A DNA stretch of 64,000 nucleotides from Jiulongibacter sp024742395 (GTDB lineage: Bacteria; Bacteroidota; Bacteroidia; Cytophagales; Spirosomataceae), in contig OZ252236.1 in the NCBI GenBank assembly GCA_965249455.1, positions 3,162,001 to 3,226,000 of the forward strand, given 5' to 3'. Positions 50,551 to 58,495 of this stretch are shown here, piece by piece (position 1 is the first letter of the stretch; every line of letters starts with the position of its first letter). The position numbers and the translations under genes were made by a program. Under the pieces are notes generated by a model. It did not search any database. It was given only the letters and a program-made list of their open reading frames with translations, and was not told where the DNA came from.

Positions 50551-52425
50551 ATGATCATATATGTAATGGGGGTTTGCGGTAGCGGCAAATCTACAGTTGG
50601 CGAAATTTTAGCCAAAAGGCTTTCTATTCCTTTTTTTGATGGAGATGATTTTCATCCTGAAGAAAATGTAGCCAAAATGTCAAAAGGGATACCCCTTGAT
50701 GACAATGACCGAGAAGGTTGGCTGGAAGCATTAAACAAAAAAGCTCATGAAATAAAAGAAGGGGTTTTCGCCTGTTCTGCTTTGAAAGAAAAATACAGAA
50801 AGGTACTTTTCAAGGGGCTTGAAGGAAAAGCACATCTTGTTTATTTACATGGCAGTTATGATCTGATAGACAGCAGAATGAAAGCCCGTGAGAATCATTT
50901 TATGCCACCGGGGCTGCTGGCTTCGCAATTTGAAACACTTGAAGAACCTAAGTACGGTCTTAGAATTTCTATTGACCAAAATCCTGATGTTATGATGAAC
51001 GAGATTATTGAAAAATTACCAAAGCCTACTCAAGAATTTGGCCTGATTGGATTGGGTGTTATGGGTAAAAGCCTGGCCAGAAACTTGGCAGGAAAAGGCT
51101 TCAAACTGGGTCTATACAACAGATATGTGAAGGGATCTGAAGAACAAGTCGCCGAGAAATTTATTGCTGAGCATGATGAACTTTCAGCGGCAAAGGGTTT
51201 TGAAGATTTAAGCCTGTTTATCGGCAGTCTTTCCACACCAAGAAAAATATTCTTGATGGTGAATGCCGGCAAAGTTACAGACCTTGTAATTGATGAATTA
51301 AAACCACTATTGGCCAAAGGCGACATCATCATTGATGGCGGAAACTCACATTTTACCGATACCGAAAGAAGAATAGCTGATTTAAAGGAGCATGGACTGC
51401 ACTTTGTAGGCTTAGGCGTATCTGGTGGTGAAGAAGGAGCCCTGAAAGGTCCTTCAATTATGCCAGGAGGAGACAAAGAGGCCTATGAGAAAATTGCCCC
51501 TTACCTGGAAGCCATAGCGGCCAAAGATAAAAATGGCGGTGATTGCTGTACATACATTGGTAAAGGGGGCTCAGGGCATTTTGTGAAGATGATACACAAT
51601 GGTATAGAGTACGCCGAAATGCAACTACTGGCCGAGGTCTACGCCATTCTCAGGTATGTCAACAAATACAGCCCGGAGGAAATTTCTGAGACCTTACAAA
51701 ACTGGGAGAAAGGCGGACTGAGTAGTTATTTATTAGAAATAACTCATAAGCTGCTTCTCAAAAAAGAAGGAGAAACAAATTTGATTGACATCATTCTTGA
51801 CAAAGCGGGAAACAAAGGAACAGGAAGCTGGACCACCGTATCCATGGCTGAACTTGGGATACCGGCCACTTTGATTTCCTCTGCCCTATTTGCACGTTAT
51901 ATCTCCTCTTTTAAAGCCAAAAGAGAGGCCTATGAGTCTTACTTTGGATTAAAAGCCGCTGAGCACGCTAAAATTGTGGTAAATGAGTTAAAGCAAGCCT
52001 ATGAGCTCGCCAGAATTGTAAACCATCAACAGGGCTTTGAGTTAATTAAAGAGGCATCAGATAAATATGGCTGGGAACTTAACCTTTCTGAATTAGCCAG
52101 AATCTGGACAAACGGTTGTATCATTCGATCTGAACTAATGGAAACGTTGATTGAAACATTAAAAACAAGTACCGATCTTCTAAAAACCGTTGAAAAGTCT
52201 GATCTGTTGTTGAAGCTAAATGCATTAAGAAATGTCTGCTCGGCTGCTATTCAAGTAGGAATAAGTATACCATGTCATTTAAGCTCAGTAGATTACCTAA
52301 ATGCAAATTTATACAATCACCCTACAGCGAATATTATTCAGGCTCAGAGAGACTTTTTTGGAGCTCATACTTACGAAAGAAGAGATGATGCTAGTGGCAT
52401 GAAGTATCACACGCAGTGGGAATAA
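50551..52425 (+). CDS. Fused gluconokinase and 6-phosphogluconate dehydrogenase
   Basis: Two complete enzymes lie in one 624-residue frame. Residues 1 to about 155 are a GntK-type gluconokinase: Walker A GVCGSGKST, FFDGDDFHPEENVAKMSKG near 29, FACSALKEKYRKVL near 73, FMPPGLLASQFETLE near 112. Residues about 162-624 are decarboxylating 6-phosphogluconate dehydrogenase: FGLIGLGVMGKSLARNLAG, VSGGEEGALKGPSIMPGG near 292, the catalytic Lys in SGHFVKMIHNGIEYAE near 338, and GNKGTGSWT near 419. Gluconate would be phosphorylated and then oxidised to ribulose 5-phosphate and CO2 by one protein. It stands alone, next to the tRNA-Ser gene. Confidence 0.95.
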   Translation: MIIYVMGVCGSGKSTVGEILAKRLSIPFFDGDDFHPEENVAKMSKGIPLDDNDREGWLEALNKKAHEIKEGVFACSALKEKYRKVLFKGLEGKAHLVYLHGSYDLIDSRMKARENHFMPPGLLASQFETLEEPKYGLRISIDQNPDVMMNEIIEKLPKPTQEFGLIGLGVMGKSLARNLAGKGFKLGLYNRYVKGSEEQVAEKFIAEHDELSAAKGFEDLSLFIGSLSTPRKIFLMVNAGKVTDLVIDELKPLLAKGDIIIDGGNSHFTDTERRIADLKEHGLHFVGLGVSGGEEGALKGPSIMPGGDKEAYEKIAPYLEAIAAKDKNGGDCCTYIGKGGSGHFVKMIHNGIEYAEMQLLAEVYAILRYVNKYSPEEISETLQNWEKGGLSSYLLEITHKLLLKKEGETNLIDIILDKAGNKGTGSWTTVSMAELGIPATLISSALFARYISSFKAKREAYESYFGLKAAEHAKIVVNELKQAYELARIVNHQQGFELIKEASDKYGWELNLSELARIWTNGCIIRSELMETLIETLKTSTDLLKTVEKSDLLLKLNALRNVCSAAIQVGISIPCHLSSVDYLNANLYNHPTANIIQAQRDFFGAHTYERRDDASGMKYHTQWE

Positions 52426-52453
52426 TTTTTTTCAAAAAAAAATGAGCTGGTGC

Positions 52454-52484
52454 TTGACTTTGTAGAAGACAACAAATACTTTTG
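52454..52484 (+). promoter_or_regulatory. Promoter of tRNA-Ser
   Basis: TTG at 52454-52456, a 20-base spacer and TACTTTTG at 52477-52484 fit the Bacteroidota consensus very well. The tRNA begins 16 bp downstream. This is the clearest promoter in the window. Confidence 0.75.
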
Positions 52485-52499
52485 CATCCTCATTTGACT

Positions 52500-52584
52500 A
52501 GAGGGATGGCAGAGCGGTCGAATGCGGCGGTCTTGAAAACCGTTGACTGTCAAAGGTCCGGGGGTTCGAATCCCTCTCCCTCTG
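52500..52584 (+). tRNA. tRNA-Ser (anticodon UGA)
   Basis: The 85-nt gene folds into a class II tRNA. Acceptor arm AGAGGGA pairs with TCCCTCT, the discriminator is G, the D arm includes GCAGAGCGGTCGAATGC, and the anticodon arm has CTTGAAAA with TGA. A variable arm and a T loop of TTCGAAT follow. The CCA end is not encoded. The class II shape and the G discriminator fit serine. Confidence 0.95.
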
Positions 52585-52588
52585 CTTC

Positions 52589-52618
52589 AAAAGCCTTCTC
52601 GAAAGAGAGGGCTTTTTT
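52589..52618 (+). terminator. Terminator of tRNA-Ser
   Basis: AAAAGCC-TTCTC pairs with GAGAG-GGCTTTTTT around a GAAA tetraloop, directly after the tRNA. Confidence 0.85.
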
Positions 52619-53089
52619 CATTTATAATTAGCCCAGATTTAGCCCTAAATGGGTTAAGGATTGTTAAATGATTTTGAGATAGAGAATATGGGTCATGTTT
52701 GAAATTTTAACAGAAAATGACCTTTCAAGTTCAGGAACAATTATGCACCATAACGAACAAGGCTTTTTTAAGCCTTCTGGCATGGTTAATTTTATTAATT
52801 AATCAAATGGCATTATTGTAACCCTCAATGCTTCCCACAGGCTTTAAAAATGCCATTTCAAAAAGCTAGAAAAATCAAACTTGACCCAAAAGGTTTTTAG
52901 AACCGTTGTGAATTTTATTCTAGCTTAGAATATATTCATTCTAGAATTGCTCGTAATGCTTCCTAACAAACTAAAGCGGATATATCAAGACTTACATTAT
53001 ATGGTTTATCCTTTTATAGAAGAAAGGCAACCCCTTGTTACTTCTGAAAATCTTATTTTCTGTTTGAATATATTTTAAAAGCAAAGTTG

Positions 53090-53099
53090 CCCCCCCCCC
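53090..53099. repeat. Homopolymeric C10 tract
   Basis: Ten C in a row within AT-rich intergenic DNA, about 90 bp past the stop of the GDPD gene. Such tracts slip easily during replication. Its position downstream of that gene gives no obvious way to switch it. Confidence 0.7.
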
Positions 53100-53189
53100 A
53101 CATTACTGTGGTCACAGTTTCTAAATTATAACATATACATATTCATAAGCTTGTATTGAGACTCTCCAGGAAAGAGAAGAAATAGGCTA

Positions 53190-54023
53190 TTAATATTGCT
53201 GCAGTTCTAGTTTTGAAAAAGCCAGAATCATTTCTTCCAAATTATCGGTCAATACAAAATCGACTCCGGCTCCAAAAAGCGTGTATAATTCCGATACTTT
53301 TTCCGAATGAAAATAATTAATCATAACACTACTATCCTTTAGTCTTTTAATATCGGATATCATTTGATCATCATCTCTACTACTTTTTATTTGCAAAAAT
53401 GGGTAACCCTCTTTTATAGTCTCCTCAATGTAGGCCTGTCGAGAATTTAACCTGTTCATATTGCAAATTTTCAGACTCGGATCGACTTTTTTCACTCCTT
53501 TTGCTGACTCTTTTTCACACGCAATTACGGATTGATTCAATCTGTTTTCCGCAACAATCAGTTTAGCTGTTTCAATCCCCACTTTTTGGGTACCCTTAAG
53601 ATGAATATTTAACCAAATTGAATCAGGCATTATGTTTAGGACTTCTTGCAGCGTTGGCACTTTTTCACCTGCAAAAAAATCTGACTTCCAACTACCCGCA
53701 TCGAGCTTTCTGATCTCTTCGAAAGTCAACTCAGAGACTCTGCCAGAACCATTTGTAGTTCTGTCTACAGTCTCATCATGCATTATTACCAGTTTGTTGT
53801 CTTTTGTAAGTTGCACATCGAACTCAATCATTTGTGCACCTAATCGAATAGCCTCATTAAATGCAGCCAAGGTGTTTTCCGGATGCGTTTTATTTGCTCC
53901 ACGATGTGCACAGATTCCCTTGGAAGCTAAATTCGCAGACTGTGCTACACACAACACATTATAAAGAAGAATAGGTAGCAAGAATAAACACTTCCTTAAA
54001 AAAACGAATTTATGAGAATTCAC
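53190..54023 (-). CDS. Secreted glycerophosphodiester phosphodiesterase (GDPD)
   Basis: The 277-residue protein has a signal peptide (hydrophobic core LFLLPILLYNVLCVAQ). The GDPD barrel shows the catalytic and metal motif ICAHRGANKTHPENTLAAF near 37 (HRGA with His and Arg), then MIEFDVQLTKDNKLVIMHD near 65 with the Glu-x-Asp metal pair and the second catalytic His, and DRTTNGSGRVSELTFEEI near 88. It would release glycerol 3-phosphate from deacylated phospholipids in the periplasm. It is monocistronic and divergent from the VOC gene. Confidence 0.92.
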   Translation of the reverse strand: MNSHKFVFLRKCLFLLPILLYNVLCVAQSANLASKGICAHRGANKTHPENTLAAFNEAIRLGAQMIEFDVQLTKDNKLVIMHDETVDRTTNGSGRVSELTFEEIRKLDAGSWKSDFFAGEKVPTLQEVLNIMPDSIWLNIHLKGTQKVGIETAKLIVAENRLNQSVIACEKESAKGVKKVDPSLKICNMNRLNSRQAYIEETIKEGYPFLQIKSSRDDDQMISDIKRLKDSSVMINYFHSEKVSELYTLFGAGVDFVLTDNLEEMILAFSKLELQQY

Positions 54024-54213
54024 AGACGATTTAATTTAGATTAATATGCTTTAAGGCGTAAGTTCGACATTAAAACGAAATCTAATATATTCTGGAAAAG
54101 TATAAATTTCAAAGAGACGGGTAAAACCAGTTTATAATTAAAATATCTCCGTCTCATCGGGTAAAGCTCCCTTTTATTGCCAACCATAAATCAATTTTAA
54201 ATCCTTGGAACCT

Positions 54214-54732
54214 ATGATTAATAAAATGTCAAATTCAGTTAAAAAATCTTTCTTCATAACAGTTTTTACTCTTGCTATCTGCGACACTATATCGGCTCAG
54301 AAGGCGGAATCATCATCAAACAACAAAGAAAATAAAGAGCAAGCTAGGGTTACCGGCCTGCGTTACATCACTATTCATGTATTAGATTTGGAGAAAAGTC
54401 TAAAACTTTACAGAGAAATTTTCGGGTTTAAATTATCTACTGCTGAAGTGCTTCATGGGCCAGGCCTAGAAGGAATGCTTGTTCTAAAACTAAAAGCAAA
54501 TGACCTGACGATAGGTCTTTCTATAACGGCTCCAGAATTTATAGATACCATTGGCCCCGTAGGAAATACCAATCATAACCATTTCATGCTAAAAGTTAAT
54601 GACATAGGGCCAATTGGAGATAAACTAAAGGAAGAAGGTTATACCCTTGAAAACGATAATTATGTTCGGGATAAGTATACTTTTTTTGTGGGTCCAAACG
54701 GAGAAATCATAGGCCTTTCTTCTTGGGAATAA
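54214..54732 (+). CDS. Exported VOC (glyoxalase/dioxygenase fold) family protein
   Basis: The start at 54214 is chosen (ATG; an upstream TTG at 54205 and an ATG at 54226 are also in frame), giving 172 residues. A hydrophobic segment with TVFTLAICDTISAQK suggests export. One VOC unit follows: RVTGLRYITIHVLDLEKSLK near 46, REIFGFKLSTAEVLHGPG near 71, NHNHFMLKVNDIGPIGDKLK near 126 and FFVGPNGEIIGLSSWE at the end, containing possible His and Glu metal ligands. It lies upstream of the SusC locus, but 660 bp and two gene remnants lie between, so a shared role is doubtful. Confidence 0.8.
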   Translation: MINKMSNSVKKSFFITVFTLAICDTISAQKAESSSNNKENKEQARVTGLRYITIHVLDLEKSLKLYREIFGFKLSTAEVLHGPGLEGMLVLKLKANDLTIGLSITAPEFIDTIGPVGNTNHNHFMLKVNDIGPIGDKLKEEGYTLENDNYVRDKYTFFVGPNGEIIGLSSWE

Positions 54733-54772
54733 GGTAAAAATTGGCGGCAATTGACTCAAGCAATACTCAGAC

Positions 54773-54880
54773 TTATCTTCGAATAGCCTGTTTGGCTGGC
54801 AGCCATGATTCTATCTTTTCATTTTGGCAATCTGAGGATAAGGCCCCTAACGGCAGCAAGGCATAATTTGCTATATTCAT
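54773..54880 (-). pseudogene. Possible N-terminal remnant of a lipoprotein gene, 35 codons
   Basis: The minus-strand ORF begins with Met-Asn-Ile and a short hydrophobic run, then LGALSSDCQNEKIESW, which looks like a worn lipoprotein signal (expected form LSSC). It ends at TAA after QAIRR. No continuation is found in other frames. The family is unknown and the fragment is too short for certainty. Confidence 0.3.
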
Positions 54881-55018
54881 TATGTTGTATTAAGGTTTCC
54901 AGTTTTTAAGTAAGGCAGTCAAAGCTCTTTTGACTTTGCATGAAACAAAATATGTTTGAAAAAGCGTATTGAAAATTTTCAGCTTGATACCAACGCCATG
55001 GCTTTAATTAATGCGGGA

Positions 55019-55150
55019 TTAATGTCCGATTAGTACGAATTTGTTAGGAGCCAAATCTTTAAAGATTTCCACTCTTCCCCAATCCCTAATATCCTTTCCA
55101 CGGAAATGCTGTAAATGACTCGCTGAAATAGGCACGACTGTGCTTTCCAT
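55019..55150 (-). pseudogene. Possible C-terminal remnant of an unknown gene, 43 codons
   Basis: The minus-strand ORF reads as good coding sequence (PISASHLQHFRGKDIRDWGR, then VEIFKDLAPNKFVLIGH and stop) with no signal peptide. It resembles the last 40 residues of a soluble protein. Upstream, another frame gives VDFVNFKKLF but is soon closed. It could also be a genuine small gene. The family is not recognised. Confidence 0.3.
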
Positions 55151-55390
55151 CAGAATAACTTCTTAAAATTCACAAAGTCAACAATCTGACAGTATGGCAC
55201 TTAAAAGTGTTTTTCGACCGTCTTGTATAGTTTTTTATAGCCAATTGTTCAGTTTTTGACAAGTGCTAAAATTTCACTCTGGTAATATAAAATATCACTT
55301 TTGAGTCAACTTGTTTGGCGAATTCTCTTTCATAGGAGGGCGTCATACATAATTCAACTCAAAATTTCTAAACCTTTATTCTATTAGAGT

Positions 55391-58300
55391 ATGAAAAAAC
55401 AATTATCCTTCGCAAAAAGGCTTTTTTCTACCCTGCTTCTGATGACTTTCGCCACCCTGGCCTGGTCTCAGATTTCGGTGAAAGGAGTGATTACAGATGC
55501 ACAAGACCAATCACCACTCGCTGGTGTCTCTATTGTGCTAAAAGGCTCATCTACTGGTACTATCAGCGATGCTCAGGGACAGTACAAAATCACTGTACCT
55601 GCAAATTCTGACTTAGTCTTCTCGTTCACGGGTTTTGAATCGGTAACAAGAAACATTGGCAACTCAAATCAACTGGACGTTTCCTTAAGTTTTGCTGAAA
55701 ACCTATTGAGTGAAGTAGTAGTGGTAGGCTACGGAACACAAAGAGAGAAAGAAGTAACCGGTGCGGTAGCTTCTGTTAAATCTGACATAATTGTAAAGTC
55801 TCCTGTGTCTGATTTAGGTGCAGCCATTCAGGGGCAAATAGCCGGCGTGAATGTTCAGGCCGCAAGCGGAAGACCTGGTGAAGCCTCCAATGTTCAGATC
55901 AGAGGTCTGGGCTCACTAAGTACAGCCGGACTTAGTCCACTATACGTAGTGGATGGCGTACCTTATCAGGACAATCCAAACATTGCTCCTGAGCAGATAG
56001 AATCAATAGACGTATTAAAAGACGGGGCTGCCGCTTCAATTTATGGAACCAGAGCTTCAAATGGTGTGATACTGATTACCACCAAGCGTGGCCAGGAAGG
56101 TAAAATGAAAGTAGGCCTTAATGCCTATTATGGTGTTCAAAACATTACTTCTGGTACTCCGCTAATGAATACTCAGCAGCAAATCTATTACGATCATGTA
56201 CGGTCTGCGGCATTAGGGAGAACCTCAAACGTCTTTCTTTTTAATCCGAATGCCTTAGATTTTGAAAGTGATTTTGTGGGTGACGTTCAAAACAATAATG
56301 CTGCCATTCAAAGCTACAACTTATCGGTAAGTGGTGGACAGAAAAATCTAACACTGGCCGTGAACACTAATTATTTTAAGCAAGATGGCGTACTTATCAA
56401 TTCTGGTTTTGACAGACTGAGCAATAGAATTAACGGTGAGTTTAAAAGAGGAAAATTCAAGGCTTTTTCAAGCATTGGCTTTACTTTAGAAAACACCTCA
56501 CAAGAGCCTTGGGCTTTATATGAATTCGCCATTCTACAGAACCCCTATCAGGCCCCTCTGGGCGATATTCCTCAAAACGGAGCAGTCGTGCAACTTGACG
56601 TTGAGAACCCGATCACCTATGGTTATCTATCCAGGCAACTAGAGAATACAGACGCCCGAAAAACAAATTCAACCAATATTGCTCTGAATCTTGAGTATGA
56701 AATACTTAAAGGCCTGACTGCACAGGTGAATTTGGGTAGAAATACATGGGATTATCAGAGGAAGTTCGTTCAGCCGCAGTATCTGGTCTATAATTTACAA
56801 AAGGAGCTTAATCCAATTGCTTCAACCCTCGAAGCCCGTTTAGAAGAAAGTTTCACGTTTAGCGATAGAAGCACCATTGAAAACATGCTCCGCTATTATA
56901 AAAAGATTAATAATCACTCCATTAATCTGCTTGCTGTACTCTCATATGAGAACTTTAATTCAAAAACACTGGGTGTTGGCGTCAATGGACTGTTGAGTAA
57001 TTCAACCCAAACTTTAGGAGCAGGAAAAGAAGCCTTAAAGCCCACCAGCAATGATTATTCAAACTCATTGACTGGTAAACTTTTCAGAGCTCAGTATAAT
57101 TTTAAAGACAAGTACCTGTTCTCTGCCAGTGTAAGACGTGATGGTTCTTCAAACTTCGGCCCTGAGAATAGATTCGGTACTTTCTACGGTATTTCCGGAG
57201 GCTGGAATATCAGCGAAGAAGAGTTCTTTAAAAACTGGGGATTAAATGCTGTGAGCAATCTCAAAATTAGAGCAAGTTATGCAGGAGTGGGTAATCAAAG
57301 TATTCCTCCTTACTCCTACGCAGACTTAATTGAAGCCGGAGTAAATTATCCTTTCGGAACCGATGAAACACTGGCTTTTGGTACCATTCAAAGACGATTT
57401 GGAAACCCTTTTATTCAATGGGAGACCAATATCTCTAAAAACATTGGACTTAACCTTGACATGTTTTCGGGCCGCGTAAATTTTGTGGCAGACTATTACA
57501 TTAATGATAAGAGTGATATGCTTCTTCCAGAAGTTTTGGCTCCATCTACAGGTACATTTGCTCCGGGTACTTCTATTTATTCTACCCGAATTACCAATGC
57601 AGGAAACATGACCAATAAGGGTCTTGAGCTTTCCTTATCATTAAGAGATGAAACTAGTTATGGTCTGAAGTGGAACGCTGGATTGACCTTCACCAGAAAC
57701 AGAAACGAAGTGACGAACCTGAATGGTATTGAAAGAGGCTACGGTAATGGAAAACCTACTTTTTATCTGGCTGACCGAAGAGATAATACTACCTTTTTAG
57801 CTCTGGGCTATCCGGCGGGTTCTTTTTTCCTTATTGAAAATAACGGAATAGTTAAAACTCAGGAGCAATTGGATGCCTACAAAACGCTGGTTCCGAGTGC
57901 GATAATGGGTGACTTGATGCTCGTAGATCAGAATGGAGACAATAAGATTGATGATAACGACAGGGTATACAAAGGCTCAGGACAAGCCAAGTTTGAAGCA
58001 GGTTTTAATACCAATCTGGCCTACAAAAACTTTGATCTTTTTGTTCAGCTGTATGGTTCGTACGGAGCTAAAATATTCAATGGTTCTAAACTGTTCGCCT
58101 ACTCTACTGGGCGTCATGCCGATAATTATTATCAATGGAGCCCTCAGAATCCTGACTCTGATATTCCAACCAACAGAACGGATGCCTTACATAATAATTT
58201 CAGAAGTAGAAATGACTTCTATCTTGAGGATGGCTCCTATTTACGGGTTAGAAACGTCTCTTTAGGTTATACGTTCCCAGCGAAACTATTCAATAATAAA

Positions 58301-58468
58301 ATTGAGCGATTAAGAATCTACTTGTCAGGAATGAATCCATTGACCTTTACCAAATACTCAGGATATGATCCTGAAGTAGGTGGAGATGGCCTGTTCTACA
58401 GAGGTGTTGACAGAGGTAACTATCCCATCAGCAGAAGATTCCTTGGCGGAATACAATTTGATTTTTGA
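55391..58468 (+). CDS. SusC/RagA family TonB-dependent outer-membrane transporter
   Basis: The 1025-residue protein has a signal peptide (ending LAWSQ), a carboxypeptidase-regulatory-like domain (about 28-100, SVKGVITDAQDQSPLAGVSI), a region of SusC type (LSEVVVVGYGTQREKEVTGA near 110), a plug domain with VQIRGLGSL and PLYVVDGVPYQDNPN near 180-205, and a 22-stranded barrel ending in LGGIQFDF with a terminal Phe. It imports a glycan or oligosaccharide together with the SusD partner 27 bp downstream. The linked genes suggest a sugar-acid-containing substrate, but the target cannot be read from sequence. Confidence 0.96.
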   Translation: MKKQLSFAKRLFSTLLLMTFATLAWSQISVKGVITDAQDQSPLAGVSIVLKGSSTGTISDAQGQYKITVPANSDLVFSFTGFESVTRNIGNSNQLDVSLSFAENLLSEVVVVGYGTQREKEVTGAVASVKSDIIVKSPVSDLGAAIQGQIAGVNVQAASGRPGEASNVQIRGLGSLSTAGLSPLYVVDGVPYQDNPNIAPEQIESIDVLKDGAAASIYGTRASNGVILITTKRGQEGKMKVGLNAYYGVQNITSGTPLMNTQQQIYYDHVRSAALGRTSNVFLFNPNALDFESDFVGDVQNNNAAIQSYNLSVSGGQKNLTLAVNTNYFKQDGVLINSGFDRLSNRINGEFKRGKFKAFSSIGFTLENTSQEPWALYEFAILQNPYQAPLGDIPQNGAVVQLDVENPITYGYLSRQLENTDARKTNSTNIALNLEYEILKGLTAQVNLGRNTWDYQRKFVQPQYLVYNLQKELNPIASTLEARLEESFTFSDRSTIENMLRYYKKINNHSINLLAVLSYENFNSKTLGVGVNGLLSNSTQTLGAGKEALKPTSNDYSNSLTGKLFRAQYNFKDKYLFSASVRRDGSSNFGPENRFGTFYGISGGWNISEEEFFKNWGLNAVSNLKIRASYAGVGNQSIPPYSYADLIEAGVNYPFGTDETLAFGTIQRRFGNPFIQWETNISKNIGLNLDMFSGRVNFVADYYINDKSDMLLPEVLAPSTGTFAPGTSIYSTRITNAGNMTNKGLELSLSLRDETSYGLKWNAGLTFTRNRNEVTNLNGIERGYGNGKPTFYLADRRDNTTFLALGYPAGSFFLIENNGIVKTQEQLDAYKTLVPSAIMGDLMLVDQNGDNKIDDNDRVYKGSGQAKFEAGFNTNLAYKNFDLFVQLYGSYGAKIFNGSKLFAYSTGRHADNYYQWSPQNPDSDIPTNRTDALHNNFRSRNDFYLEDGSYLRVRNVSLGYTFPAKLFNNKIERLRIYLSGMNPLTFTKYSGYDPEVGGDGLFYRGVDRGNYPISRRFLGGIQFDF

Positions 58469-58495
58469 TCAAAATTCATCTAAAAGACTATTAAA

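Larger units (their letters stand above)
52585..53189. other. Gene-poor region after tRNA-Ser, 605 bp, with hairpins and a C10 tract
   Basis: After the tRNA terminator no gene of normal size is seen. The stretch holds a perfect hairpin AAGGCTT-tttt-AAGCCTT (52759-52776), an inverted repeat AAATGGCAT/ATGCCATTT (52805-52813 and 52850-52858), a direct repeat AATGCTTCC (near 52827 and 52955), and a run of ten C at 53090-53099. Two short ORFs (52717-52821, 34 aa; 52956-53078, 40 aa) are open but have no recognisable features. I found no copy of the tRNA 3' end, so there is no sign of an attachment site. Confidence 0.5.
54733..55390. other. Region of apparent gene remnants upstream of susC, 658 bp
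   Basis: No full gene is present. The minus strand carries two short open stretches that read like the end of one gene and the start of another (listed separately). The last about 240 bp must contain the susC promoter; no exact TAnnTTTG box was found at a normal distance. Confidence 0.55.

Noticed and set aside
52500..53189. Integrated element at tRNA-Ser
   Set aside because: No integrase gene and no second copy of the tRNA 3' end was found in the window.
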